Shown: one piece after another, positions 12,081 to 24,529 of the stretch
Numbering within the stretch: position 1 is the first letter of the stretch
Layout of the letters: every line of letters begins with the position of its first letter
NCBI GenBank assembly: GCA_950106755.1
Contig: OX467082.1
Span: forward strand, 4,278,001-4,342,000
DNA: 64,000 bases
DNA from: Climacium dendroides
Lineage: Eukaryota; Streptophyta; Bryopsida; Hypnales; Climaciaceae
Reading direction: 5' to 3'
The notes under the pieces: generated by a model
Told to the model about the DNA's origin: nothing
Databases searched by the model: none
The model's input: only the letters and a program-made list of their open reading frames with translations
Position numbers and translations under genes: made by a program

Positions 12081-12597
12081 GGGGCACTTCACACTATGGT
12101 TGTCCAGGTCGAGAGGTCATGGGATTGAGTGGCCAAACTTTGTCGAGAGTCCAAAGAAATGAGCAATAAATAGGCAATAAGTAATAGGTGTTGGAGCCTT
12201 TGGCCAGCCATAGTGTGAAGCCCCAAAGTTCAAGCCAAAAGTCCAAGTCCTTGGTAATGAACTCCCACAACCTTTCAATTTGAATGGCTATAGTGTGAAG
12301 CTTCTAAAGGCCAAGCCAAAATCCAAACTCTTAGAAATCTAATGGTTGAGATCGTGTCATAAGTCGACGACCTCTCGGCCATAGTTTGAACTTTCATTTT
12401 TAGCCAGTCCAAACTTCCCTTGAGAGTCCGTCGCCATGTAGACCATTTATTGCCATGTAGGTAGTTGGAGGGCGTTGGCCTTTGGACTTGTGCCTTCTAG
12501 TGCGAAGGGTCGAGAGGCCAAACTTTCGGTTTCTTGAAATTTGATTGGTGAAAACCCATGACCTCTTGACCTTTGGCCATAGTGTGAAGTGTCCCTT
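12081..12597. mobile_element. Inverted-repeat element with CACTTCACACTATGG ends
   Basis: The left end GGGGCACTTCACACTATGG (12081) mirrors the right end CCATAGTGTGAAGTGTCCCT (12578-12597). A second inner block, GAGGTCATGGG (12114) and its inverse CCCATGACCTC (12555), extends the pairing. The motif CATAGTGTGAAG recurs internally near 12210 and 12289. It begins immediately after the R1 copy ending at 12077. Superfamily not assigned. Confidence 0.65.
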
Positions 12598-12599
12598 AG

Positions 12600-13920
12600 A
12601 TTGGAAATGGGGTGATGGTTGGAAATGGGTCAGCTACTAGAACTGATGATTTTTCCCCACTACCTGCCACCCTTTCCAACTGCCCCTTTCTTTCTAGCAG
12701 TTTAACCCAGTTTTTCCCCACCGGCGTAATTTTTTTTAGATGTTACCATACCGGACATTCCATTCCATTCTCCATGGAAGTTACTGTTAGTATTTTATTT
12801 TTAAATAGAAGAGTGAGCATCTGTTGCAAATGATTGCCGGGAATTAACTGCCACTATGATTAGGCTCCTTCTTCTGCTGGCTGGCTGCTTTTCAGTGGAG
12901 TTACATTACATTACCCCAGATGACACAGTAGCCCAGGCAATGGGAGGCAGGGCAGGGCAATGGAGTGAGCATTTTGAGCGCTTGTGCAATGTGAAACTGC
13001 GTGCCATCCCTCGCAGCAGCAGCCCGCCCTGCCACAAGCAGAGAGAGGAGAGAGAGAGAGAGAGGGATGCTCTGCAGGAGTAAGTACTTTGCTTAGCTGA
13101 AGTATGATATGGGTAAGTTAACATAGAACTACCCCTTCCTACACACAGATTTGCTATCTAGGTACTTTGGAGAAGCTATTTGTGAGTTCTTATATATTTT
13201 CCAAAACATTGAATTCTTTGAGAGGATTCAACTGCAAAAAGAAACGAAGACATTCCCACAAGAGTTGAGGGTTTTTTTTTGTGATTTTTGAAAGCTGAAA
13301 TGTTTAAACTGTGAGTAGAAGCATGACCAGACCCTTATTGTTGAAGAGTGTGGGGGCTGATGTGTCCGCTCCTCTCCCCAAGTGCATTGCCATCATGATG
13401 AAGGATTAGTAAGATTGTGGTCATAACTTTAGATGGGTCCAGTGAGGGAAATGGGAGGCACCTGTAGGTGGTGGAATTGGGTAAATGGTGGGTGTTGGGC
13501 AGTTCTACCTTGAGTAAGTTTACTCTCGGTGCTGCCGTGAACTGAACTGAGGTGCCTGGGTCCGTCAGTGGGATCTTCCATCACTTCATCTAACGTAGCG
13601 TAGGTGCTGCAGGGAGGGAGAGTGGAGAGTAACTTGCGACTTTGCGACCTCCTCCGTCCCTTGGAGTGGAGTGGAGTGGAGTGGAGCTGCCTGTTGGGGA
13701 CATGGCAGGCGATCCAATCATGGTTGCAGGTGTGAGCGTGGTCAGTGGAAAGCTGGACGACAGAGGGACGGAGGGACGGGCGGTTATGGTATGGTATGGA
13801 AAACCCATCATTCCAGAGACTGCCCAACTCAAGGGAGGGGACTAGGGGCAGGGCACTCCTCACAAGGAAGGCAGGGAACTTGGTTGTAGGGACTTAGGAG
13901 TTGGAGACAAGGAATATAAC
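12600..13920. other. Moderately GC-rich island without a recognisable product
   Basis: Composition rises between two AT-rich regions. Short frames exist on both strands, including 12856-13083 (+), which begins MIRLLLLLAGCFSVEL like a signal peptide, and 13429-13863 (-). They overlap, contain simple repeats (GAGAGA near 13045, GAGTG near 13665, GGTAT near 13788) and lack domains. It could be a non-coding transcript, a promoter remnant or a decayed gene; none is claimed. Confidence 0.3.
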
Positions 13921-14049
13921 TCAAAAGCTCTGTCCCAATTGGTGTTTTGGAAATAAATTTAAAATTAAAAAAAAAATTAAAAGTACTTTCAAATTTAAAA
14001 AAAATAAATTTAAATATGATTAGGCCTATTACTGTCCATTTCAGCAAAG

Positions 14050-14816
14050 GAGAATACACGGCAGATACATGGCAGGTATATGGAGAAAACATAGAGAATA
14101 TATGGTGAATATATAATGAATACATGGTGGATACATGAAGAATATATGGTGAATACATGAAGAATACATGGTGAATACATGGTGAATACATGGTGAATAC
14201 ATGGTGAATACATGGTGAATACATGGTGAATACATGGTGAATACATGAAGAATACATGGAGAATATATTGTGAATACATGGTGAATATATTGTGAATACA
14301 TGGTGAATACATGGTGAATATATTGTGAATACATGGTGAATATATTGTGAATACATGGTGAATATATTGTGAATACATGGTGAATATATTGTAAATACAT
14401 GGTTAATACATGGTGAATACATGGTGAATATATTGTAAATACATGGTTAATACATGGTGGATACATGAAGAATATATGGTGAATACATGGTGAATATATT
14501 GTAAATACATGGTTAATACATGGTGGATACATGAAGAATATATGGTGAATACATGGAGAATATATGGTGAATACATAAAGAATATATGAAGAATATATGG
14601 TAAATACATTGTGAATATATTGTGAATACTTAGAGAATATATGGTTAATACATGGTGAATATATGGTTAATACATGGTGAATATATGGTTAATACATGGT
14701 GAATATATGATTAATACATGGTGAATATATGGTTAATACATGGTGAATATATGGTGAATATATGGTTAATACATGGTGAATATATGGTTAATACATGGTG
14801 AATATATGGAGAATAT
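14050..14816. repeat. 11-bp minisatellite, roughly 65-70 units
   Basis: The unit is GAATACATGGT, with GAATATATTGT, TAATACATGGT and GAATACATGAA variants, in blocks that suggest higher-order duplication (for example GAATATATTGTGAATACATG alternation at 14260-14400). Because 11 is not a multiple of 3 and the minus-strand unit has no stop in any phase, all three minus frames stay open and give repeats of MYSPCIHHVFT. These long frames are artefacts. Confidence 0.9.
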
Positions 14817-15777
14817 TAAAAAAATACTTAAGGTCACTTTCTTACCTAGAGGCTAGGGCAATTTGTTGTGTTAAAGGCCAATAATTTGTACTTGTGATTG
14901 GCCAAAACTTTGAAATTAGTCCCAACCCCTTTACACTTAGGGGTTGGGCCAATTTGGTGAAATGAATTTTTTATTCAATTTAGACAAGATCTAATATAGC
15001 ATGAGCTTGCTAAATTGGGTGCACCAAAAATGGGAGGCTAATGTCAAATTTCAATTTCAATTTTTTTTAATAAAATATTATTATTTTCAACAAATTAGAT
15101 CTATTGGATGTTGTGTAATCGACCTTGAGGAGAATTGGCCTCACCTCTAGGTATAAAGCGACCCTAAAAATTTCAACCCTTCTTTCTCTCTCTTTTTAGG
15201 TTTCATTGAATTGGCTTGACTTCTTAGTACCAAGGTCTTTACATATGGAAGAATTGACCCCATTATAATCTCATTCTAATGAGTAGTTGAGGATGGTCTC
15301 AAACCCAAAAGGGTTGAAATTTTGTGCGATCGACCATTAAAAAAATTGGCCCAACATCCGTTAGAGAATATACTAACAACGACTTCACAAATGTTGTTTT
15401 TCTAGAAAGAAGAATCTTTGTTTTGAAGAATGGTTTTGGGAAAAAAAATTGGGTGATAGAAGACATAATTTCCCCGAGTAAGCTTCCATAAATTCCTTAC
15501 AGCCAATCCTCAAATGAACTCCGTAGCTTAGAGAGCTTCCTGAATGAAATGAATGCCCAAATTCAATCAAAACCGCCAATCGCCCGGGACGAGATAATGC
15601 ACAAATTGCTTAACTACCACTAATCGATCCGATTATGCTCCATCGAGGGTTGGGAAGTGGCTTAAATGAATTCAGTTCAGTTCCTTAATTATTATTATTA
15701 TAACAGTGAGATGGCATTGTCCCTGGACCATGTCCCAATGGTATTTCTCAGGCAACCACTCCTGATCTTCAGACAGA

Positions 15778-15912
15778 AAGATTGAAGTTCTTAAAAAAAA
15801 ATTGAAATTCTCAAAAAAAAAAAAGAGAGATTGAAATTCTCAATTGTGTAAAAAAAAAAAAAGATTGAAATTCTCAATTGTGTAAAAAAAACAAAGATTG
15901 AAATTCTTCTTC
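15778..15912. repeat. Tandem repeat with poly-A tracts
   Basis: About four units built on GATTGAAATTCTCAATTGTG followed by A-runs of 8-14 bases. Ends at the edge of the TTAA element region. Confidence 0.7.
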
Positions 15913-15950
15913 TACAGTTTTATGACCAAATTATAGCCTTCATTTCACCC

Positions 15951-16623
15951 TTAACCCTTAAACACCGGGCTGGTGACCATGGGAATCAGCCCTTTTGGAA
16001 CCATGTGACATCATCTAATTTAAAAAAAAAATCAAAAACACTCATTAGGAGTCAAACTACTAAGGTAGAACCACCCATTCCTGATCAGGGTCCAATAACC
16101 AACCTATAGACTGGTTTGTTTCCAACCATAGCTAGAGTGTATCTTTTTCTCCTTTTCAAGATTGGGACTAATAAATCATTGACACATGTCCCAAATTAGT
16201 GAGTTGTAATGTAGAAAGCTGTAAGTAGGAAGGTAGTTTTTTAGTGATCGAAATTGGAAAAGTCTATAGATTGACAATGGGTCCAAAGTACTTTTTGCCT
16301 TTTAAAATTCATAGTTACTTCATTTTATTTCAAAAAATCACCAAACTTTTTGCAAACCCTGGCATTTTCAAATGGAAGGCAATGGAAATATTTTAAAAGG
16401 AAGTGGCTTAAATGAATTCTTTTGAAAATATTTCCCATGCCCTTCCTACCTCAAATATGTCCGCAACTCTTTATTCAGTTGGTTATGGGTGGTTCAACCT
16501 TATAGAAGATCTCCCCTTTCCATCCCTAATTCTGAAGATGAATAGTTGCATTTCTATCCTATACATGAGAATTCCTTGTCATCCATCAGACAAAAAACAT
16601 CCGCTATAGCGTTTGAGGGTTAA
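15951..16623. mobile_element. TTAA-flanked piggyBac-like element split by an R1 insertion
   Basis: TTAA lies at 15951-15954 and 16620-16623. The left end is CCCTTAAACACC and the right end, reverse-complemented, is CCCTCAAACGC. It contains the R1 copy 16061-16502. Outside that insertion it aligns along its whole length with the compact element 20682-20905, including CAGCCCTTTTGGAAC near 15990 and GATGAATAGTTGCATTT near 16540. Confidence 0.75.
16061..16502 (-). mobile_element. R1-family copy nested in a TTAA element
   Basis: The ends are TAAGGTAGAACCACCCAT (16061) and, reverse-complemented from 16502, TAAGGTTGAACCACCCAT, with TA at each end. The interior is the reverse complement of the R1 body at about 1840-2110. 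The flanks join as AACTAC-TA...TA-TAGAAG, whereas the uninterrupted relative near 20795 reads AACTACTGTAGAGG. Confidence 0.75.
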
Positions 16624-16629
16624 AACGCC

Positions 16630-19200
16630 TCAATCAGTCAATCCTTCTTTGAATTTTAGCACATTTTTCAACAACTAGGATGCTAAGAAATAGAGGAAAT
16701 TTGTAACCAAGAATAATGCAAAATTTATTCTTAAAGCTTTAGTTAATTGTATATGGTAGAAAATAGTATGTAAATGACCATGCCATAATTTCAATGTATT
16801 TTTTCAACAATATTAGCAAATATATATAATTCATTTATTATAATAAATACTTTTTTTTAATATATTTCAATAAAATTGCATTAATGCGGGGGAAAATGCA
16901 TTCACAATGGTAAAATAGTAGTAAGACAACATTAAAGATAGACAAAAATAGACCAATTAGCTTATTGGGATAGCTTTGTCACCTCAAAAATATGGGAAGA
17001 GAACCTCTCAAGGACATCTCAATGCAAAATTTTAGTGACCATGAATCCTTTTTTATTTAAAAACATATGAGACTCCATATCATTTTATCATTCATTTTAA
17101 GCCTTGATTAGTCTATACTTATGAGGTGAGTATACATAAAATTTCAATTGCATCCTTATTTCTCTTCCAATCACAATGTTCCAAATACTTTAGTTATGGC
17201 CCTTGATCACTACATTGAAAATGAAATTCAATGTTATTAATAGTACCTATAGTATTACATATTCTATTATGTAGCTTGCTCTAATTTTCATTTAATTAAC
17301 ACATAGTATTCATGTTGGATAAAAATTTAGATTTAGATTTTTATTACATAACCTAATATACATCATAAATGTTTCATTAAAAAAATATGCTTAATTTCAA
17401 GAAATATAATGATGAAGAGGGTAATATGCTTGCATTTGTTTTTAGACATTTTATTGGTTTTTGTGGCTATTTTTACAAGTATAAATTAACTTGTGTATTG
17501 AAGAAAAATGACCTTTGGAAAGGTACAAGGTTTCAAATATTTACTTATATTTTATTGTGCATGGATAAGTATACTATGTGGATCTAGCAACCTTTGATTA
17601 AAATAATAATAATAATTTAACATTTAAGTGTGCCAATTGTCATGATATAGGTGAATGGAACCTATATAAAAATAACATGTGAGGCACTAAAACAAATTGG
17701 TTATATGCAAATAAAATGCCTGTTTTACTAATAGTAACATCATAAGAGACCAAAAAATTTACGCTAGTCTAAATTCTAAGTTAATCTAGTATAGCGTGGC
17801 AAGTAATGGTAAATAATTGGATAATTATTTTAGCTTTTGTTCACATGGAACTAATAGAAGGTAGCAATGAAATAAACCTTAAAATTTATTGGATCATTGT
17901 CTTATCTATAAAATAGAATTTGATGTTGTAGATGTCATAGATTGAAGATTTTTTTAAAAAGGATTCCAAATTATAATGTATGATTTGGAAGACCACCAAT
18001 ACAAACAACATTTCTAGTGATTCTTCATATTTTGTCTAATATCTTGTATTTGTGAAATTTTACAGGAAATGGAAAGGCAATTATTACCTCTTTTGAGTTC
18101 AAAACAATGAACTAATTAATTGCATTTTACAAAATATATTTGTATTTTACAATATTTTACAATTGTTACATAACCCCACTCCCCACCCCATACTTGTATT
18201 TTTCAAGATTCACGATGACTGATATATGGCACCACTATATTCGTATTTGTATTTTGAGTAAGTATATACATGCTTCATTTGTATCATACCATCTATATTT
18301 GTATCTTGTGTCATGTATCCATATTTGTATCTTGAATCCAAACTCCATATTCCATATTTTGTATTTCACATTCTATATTTGATGGTCAAGATCTAACAAC
18401 TAACATCAATGGCTTCAATTTTTTCAAAGATTGATGGTATGAGGGGGGGGGGGGGGGGCAATAAATTTCTATTGCAAATCAATAATCTTTAATTTTTTGC
18501 AAATCAAGAGCGGGGGATTAATACAAAACACATCAATTGCCTCTTTTTAGAATGTTGTGAAATCACAACATTACAAATAGTGGGATTGGCATTCCCTCAA
18601 AAGGATTTCTACCACTTCAAATGCTAATATCTTGTAATCTACATGGTATAAATTTTTGAAAATTTTTCTACATCTTCTCAAACTAGTGTATTACAAGATT
18701 CTATAGTTGCATGTATCTAGTTTTTTTTTCTAAAATTTAGTATTTGTATTAGAAATGATAGTTTTGGAGTGTTTCTATTAAAACATAGTAAAAAATCTTT
18801 AGCCATTGAACCTCAAAACTTTGTAGTGCAAAAAATATAAGTTAAAAAGGTTCAAAGTCAAATAATCTAATCCTACAATGTACAAGAAAACTTGTTTTCT
18901 TCATTTGAAACGTGAATATCTTGCAATATGTGTGATCAAAAAGATAAAATTTATTTCATACATTCTTATACTAATTACGTGTATGATCATATGATTAGAT
19001 GTGCCAAAAAAAACAATTTTCAATTTTTTGAATTCTTTGCAATAGAAATGGCAGTTTTGAATGTTTTCTAGCAGAAAAAAAGGGTCTTGGGCCTCTAGGG
19101 ATTGACCAATTTAGTGTTGGTAAGTGGTAATATTTTCAATGTTGTTGACCTCCAGAGTTAGAATTTGTAATGAGGGTTACAAAACCCTAGATTTCATCAC
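16630..19200. other. AT-rich intergenic stretch
   Basis: No gene is seen. CTTGGGCCTCTAGGG at about 19086-19100 matches the right end of piggyBac-like copy B (46532-46546), suggesting a further truncated relative whose left end was not found. Confidence 0.35.
18443..18458 (+). repeat. Run of 16 G
   Basis: Poly-G tract in an otherwise AT-rich stretch, with no neighbouring gene. Confidence 0.8.
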
Positions 19201-19204
19201 TAAT

Positions 19205-19450
19205 TTAGAAAGGTTTAAATTCTAAAATGGCTCACCTCCTCAAATGTATATTGTTTGTACATTTTTGAAGCCTATGAAAAAGCAACATGTACAAACAATG
19301 TACATTTTAGGAGGTGAGCCATTTTAGAGCTTTATGTCATTTCAACTTCAAAATTTTATAACTAATTCCACAAAGCTCTAGAAAATATGAAATGACTTGG
19401 GTTAGATGCTATTTCCACTTGTCTTTTTAAGGAAAATTCACAGAAAACAC
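19205..19450 (+). repeat. Hairpin-bearing dispersed repeat R2, copy 3
   Basis: Best-preserved hairpin: the left arm CTAAAATGGCTCACCTCCT (19222) and the right arm AGGAGGTGAGCCATTTTAG (19309-19327) are exact inverse complements, and TGTTTGTACAT pairs with ATGTACAAACA nearer the loop. The conserved tail follows and stops near 19445. Confidence 0.7.
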
Positions 19451-19989
19451 CCAAAAACCACACAACAACCATTGCCAATTACCACATAGTAATCACACGA
19501 TTCAACTACCAGTTCAATTGTGATGAAAACAAAATTTTGTATCACCGCCCAATGACCGCATTTTGTGCAGTGAAGGGCCACACGGAATTTCCGACTAGAT
19601 TTCAAGTGCACCGCCTTCAAATTGCAATAAAATTTGTAAAGAAGAACTCTTTTTGCATTTTTCTTCCTTCTCCGAAGGTAAATCTTAACACGACGTTTAA
19701 CAATCACGCCAAATTTCAAAACATGCAAGTCTCTCTTTCTTTTTATGTCGAGAAGCAAGGATTTGAATTTTGTCTATGCGGTGATTGGCAAGTTCACTAT
19801 AGATGATCCATTTATGAACCTCCTACCTTACAATACAAGAGAGGTCCTAAACTCACATGCACCATCCTAAAAAAGAACCAAAATTCTTCTCTTCCTACAA
19901 TTTGAGAGTATTAAAATTAATAACAATTAGTATCAAATCTTCCTCGATTGTACATTCAAGAATTAGGGCCGCACATGACTACTCCACCA

Positions 19990-20220
19990 TCCTACTACTA
20001 CTACTACGAGCCTTGCAATGGAAGCGTAGTCCCCGCGAGCCCTACAGAATCATGTTGTTGAGCGGTAAGATCGACGAGAGCCGTGATCGCTTGAATCATA
20101 TCAGTTGGGTCAATAATGAACTTGAAGGCTTGAGTATTAACTAACTGGTGATTAGGAGGCGGTGGCGTGCTCCACACCCGGACTCCCACTCCGCTGGTGG
20201 ACCTCGTCCTCGCCTTCATG
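19990..20220 (-). other. GC-richer fragment, possible retroelement gag start
   Basis: The minus frame from 20219 reads MKARTRSTSGVGVRVW and later IDPTDMIQAITALVDL, a style seen at the start of Ty3/gypsy-type Gag proteins. It is only 71 codons, and no protease, reverse transcriptase or LTR was found nearby. Speculative. Confidence 0.2.
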
Positions 20221-20681
20221 TACCGTACAGCAAGCTTGTGGTTAAGCTTAGTAGTGAATGTTTGTCAACATGGTTATCTCAGCCTCAGCCTCTCCAGGGC
20301 AAGTGATGGTTTCATTTGTTAAAAATTTAATTAATTTTCTTTAAAAAAATTTAAAAAATTTAATTTAATTTTTTTTTAAATTTGATGAATGGGTTGCTAA
20401 GTGTAAGCTTTTTAAGTTAGTTTGTTTTGTGAGCTGGGTATGGACGGAAGTTGACAGGGGATTTCATGTGTTGGCCAATGTTTGCAGGTGCTCCTCCCTG
20501 GAATAATAAGGGAGTGGTAATAATTGGCACTCACGTACCATTAGAGAGCGGTCCTCGAAGAGAATGAGTTTTAAAATCAATCGACATCTGGGTGTGATGA
20601 TGTTAGCTTCGAGAGGAGTCCAAGGAATTATTACATCACTCCAGACAGTTACACTTCTGGTGAGAATGGTGCATTGGAATG

Positions 20682-20905
20682 TTAACGCCAGGGGGGTGAC
20701 CGTGGAAATCAGCCCTTTTGGAACTGTGTGACATCATCTAGTTTTTAGGAAAAAAAAAAGCTAAGATGTTCATTGGGAGTCAAACTACTGTAGAGGATTT
20801 TTTCGTTTCACCTGTAATTTCGAGGATGAATAGTTGCATTTATGTCATGCACAAGGAGAATTTCTTGTCATCCATTGGACAAAAAATGTGTCGTTTATGG
20901 GTTAA
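20682..20905. mobile_element. Compact TTAA-flanked element, uninterrupted relative of 15951-16623
   Basis: TTAA lies at 20682-20685 and 20902-20905, with 216 bases between. The right end, reverse-complemented, is CCCATAAACGACAC; the left end (CGCCAGG) is degenerate. The body matches both halves of the 15951-16623 element and lacks the R1 insertion. Confidence 0.7.
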
Positions 20906-20929
20906 GGGTAGGAGGTTCTAAAAGTGCAC

Positions 20930-21255
20930 ACGCTTTTTGTTTTTTTTTCAAAACAAAATAAAATGCACAAGCTCTAGAATCACCCACTTCTTCAAATGTA
21001 CATTGTTTGTATATGTTTATGTTTCATGGCTTTTAGCAATGTGCAAACTGCGTACATTTTAGGAGGTGGGCAATTTTAGAACCTTATGCCATTTCAACCT
21101 CCAAATTTTGTAACTAATTTCAGGAAGCTCCAAAAAACATGAAACAACTTGGGTTAGATGTCAATTCCACTTGTCTTTCAAGGAAAATTTGCTAAAAATT
21201 TAATTTCTAGAAGCTTCACCTCCCCAAAATTCAGTTCCAGCTTTTAAATGGGCGA
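20930..21255 (+). repeat. Hairpin-bearing dispersed repeat R2, copy 4
   Basis: Begins shortly after the TTAA element ending at 20905. The hairpin arms are degraded (CACCCACTTCTTCAAATGTA and TACATTTTAGGAGGTGGG), but the long tail through GCCTCCCCAAAATTCAG-like text (about 21225) is present, so this copy is one of the longest. Confidence 0.6.
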
Positions 21256-21259
21256 GAAA

Positions 21260-24200
21260 ATTGTCTTGTTGGTGGCTCCTCAACCAATGCTAATCCTTGG
21301 AGTAATTACCCAAGTATCTAGCAAAGCATAATACATTTCCAACATGGGGAGGCCCATTGCGTGGTTATACAATGTTATAAGACTGAAGTTATGCTTTTAA
21401 TGAGATAAAACAAGGCATTGTTGCAATATACTGATTTTTCATATGGATTGGCTAATAAAAATCAAATTTCTAAATTAGGTGAAGTTTTGCCTTTCAAGAT
21501 TTATATTACAAAATGTGTTTGTCATACAAGTTGGGAAAAAAATATTGTGCAGATCAACAAAGTTGAAAGCATATGAAAACATATTTAACCCCCGATGAAT
21601 CTAAAATGGTTTTCAAGTGTTTGGGGCATTTAAAGTAAATTTTTAGATTTATTTATTTATTCATATTTTTTAGATTGGAAAATCAAATGATATTCTAGGG
21701 AATCTAGTTCTTACATAGATCAAATGGTTGGTTAAAAAAATTATTTTCTTTTACCACCAATTTGGGTAGGTGGAGCAAAGCATTATTTTACTTTGAAAAT
21801 TTGCATACTTCTTCCTAAATACTCGAAAACTTGACAAATTCACATTGTCAAAGCTCAAGAAACCTAGAATACAATATTGTATTTTTCTTTGCCCAACCGC
21901 ATATTACACATGCATTATTTTTAGACCATAATAGTTAAGAATAAAATACTATGGTTACAAATTCCCCCAAAGTGGATAAATTTTGATTTATAGACCTATT
22001 TTTAGGAGGTGCTATTTTTTGGCACTTTTAAGAGTATTTCCAATTAATTTTTATCCAAGGAACTTTAGGGGGGAACTCAAGAAAACTTGTGTGGACACAA
22101 GTTTTCTTAAGTTGCGCCCTACAAGTTTTCTTGAGCTCCCCCCTAAAGTTTAGGGGGGGAACTCATGAAAAAACTAAATAACAAGGAACTTTAGGAGGTA
22201 ACTCATAAAAAAACTAAATAACAAGACCTATAAGACTATGATAAACGCTAAATTGGTAATAACTTTCAATCCAAATAACAAGAGTGTTATAGTACTAGCT
22301 TTATTGCAAATTTATATTTTATGAAGTTTTTTTTAATATTAAAAATTGAATTCAAGAAAAAAAATTAAGTATTATTTTTTTGAAGTTTATTTATTTCTTG
22401 AACAATGAAACTTCTCATAACCATCATTTTATCAATCGAAATAGAATGGTTTAAAGTTTTTTGAGTACAAGGATCTACTAATCCACAAACCAATTCAATT
22501 TTCTAGAAGATCTCCCCTTTGATGCCTCAAGGTACCTAAATATTTTCCCACATATAATAGATCTAGAATTATTCATAAGAAATACAAAAAAATAAAGTTT
22601 GATGTGAAGAAGTTAATGGCTAGGACTTACAATAAAAATACCCGTAAAAATATCCAAATACCCAAATATCGAAAGTCCAAGGTTGTTAGAGCTTGTCCAA
22701 TATTGCAAGAATCAAATTTTCTCATTGAAAAGGTTTAGGGAATTAAGGCACATTTTGCAATTATAGTGAACATGCTTGGTTTAAAACACTAAAGCATATT
22801 TAGCAGCTTTAAAAAACTTGCTTTTTATTAAAGTAATTCAATCCACGGTAGATGGACCCATTGTGAGAATAGTGGTTGCTTAGACTATGAGGATTGGATG
22901 AATATTTTATTATATTACATAGACAAATATGAAAGAAGGCAATAACAATCGAGGATACATTTTCCAAAAATATATGAATTTTTTGTGAATTTTTGAAGTG
23001 TACTATCCAAATAGTCTAGATGAATCATTAGCCCCTTTCGAAAAAATCCAACATAAAGTGCATCATAAATGGTCATATTATTTACCTAAATGAGTTAAGA
23101 TATTTTTCTAAACATTCTACTCTTAATTGAATTAAAATAATTGTGTTTGTAATGATTTTATATCCCCATTGTAGAAGTTTCTATAATGCTCATTGATTCT
23201 CTATTACTATCATTTAAAGCTTTGATGGATATTGTTCGTCTCATTGTACTTGAAACTTCAATTAATGAAAAATGCGAGTTGTAATTTGATTGCATAACTA
23301 TTATATTAAATCCATTCTTAGTTTTTTGAAATGGGCAAAGTGCGAGGCAAAGTGTGTGAAATTGTCCTTCCTACTTTATTTCACTTCATTGTCAAGAATT
23401 GAGACTCAAGATATTAGGATTACATTTTTTTGAAGTTTTTTTAACATATTTTTTTGAAGTTTTTTTTATACTATAAATGTATTTTTTTAGCATGCATTAT
23501 ATGAATTTTAGATACACAAAGAGCCATTTGGAATTATGGTCTTTTGCAGCCTTGACCTTTTGAAAAGTTAAAAACAAACTCTTTGTCCCTCCAAAAAATT
23601 GTAAGCACTTCTATTTCACTTCATTAGCATTTGCCAATGATTTTTTCTTGTGTATTAATATGCTATGGAGCTTGTAGGATCAATTTTAGTTGTGATTATC
23701 TTATAGATCCTTTCAACTCGTCTTACCTAGTGTTGAAGGAGAAATTTGAGCCAACTTACTCCTACATGTTCAAAATCCTTTTTAATCTTCTTCAAATATG
23801 TTCTAAACTAAATGTATTACGGGTCAAATGGGAAAAAAAATTATTATGCTTAATCATGGGTAGGGAATAAGTTTGAAGGTTGTTTGAAGTTTTTCAATCT
23901 TTTGTGCACATGTTAAACTTACAATCATAGTTTAAAAAAAATTAGGCTAAAGAAAATAAATAATATATATAATTGAAATCAATTTGTCTTGTTTCAAAAT
24001 CTACTCTACAATTTGTTTTGAAAGAATTTGCAATGTGATTTCTCTTCTAAATTCTAGTATATTTGAGATGCATCTCCAATTGCCCTTAATATTAGAATTT
24101 AACCAAGTCTAGCTATAACCTTCTAGCATAAAAACTTGTAAAGAAAAATCTCCCCTAAATTTTAATTTTGCTATTTAAAATAGATTTTGGTGATGATGCA

Positions 24201-24525
24201 TTTTTAAAATGAGGTTTTGAAAAAAGTAGATTGGTAAGATTTTATCTAACTTCAAAGTTTTGACAACACGAAAACGTGATGTCTTGGATAAGAGGTTGTC
24301 TTTTCAACTGGGTGCGCACCACTTTCGGTGTGCAGGGGTTTGTAGGACTTGCAATTGACCACAAGAAACTAATATGTCTATATAATTCCATATGCTCTTT
24401 GCACCCATATCCTAGGCATGTAGTAGTTGCTTAGTATCTACAATTTTCTAATCATTTACCATATGTGAAGGTCTAAATTGACACTCAAGTGTTGAAGTTG
24501 AATTTCCACTTGAGAGTTTATTGCA
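21260..24525. other. AT-rich intergenic stretch
   Basis: Holds the inverted repeat at 22061-22226. A plus frame at 23631-23870 has no recognisable domain. No other structure is noted. Confidence 0.4.
22061..22226. repeat. Inverted repeat followed by a short direct duplication
   Basis: AACTTTAGGGGGGAACTCAA (22061) faces TTGAGCTCCCCCCTAAAGTT (22131-22150). Immediately after, a unit ending CTCATGAAAAAACTAAATAA is repeated as CTCATAAAAAAACTAAATAA (about 22162 and 22203). Confidence 0.6.
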
Positions 24526-24529
24526 TTGT

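Noticed and set aside
13829..14609. Four overlapping minus-strand open frames of 68-197 codons with MYSPCIHHVFT repeats
   Set aside because: They are the three phases of an 11-bp minisatellite that lacks stops on that strand; there is no start context, domain or codon bias.
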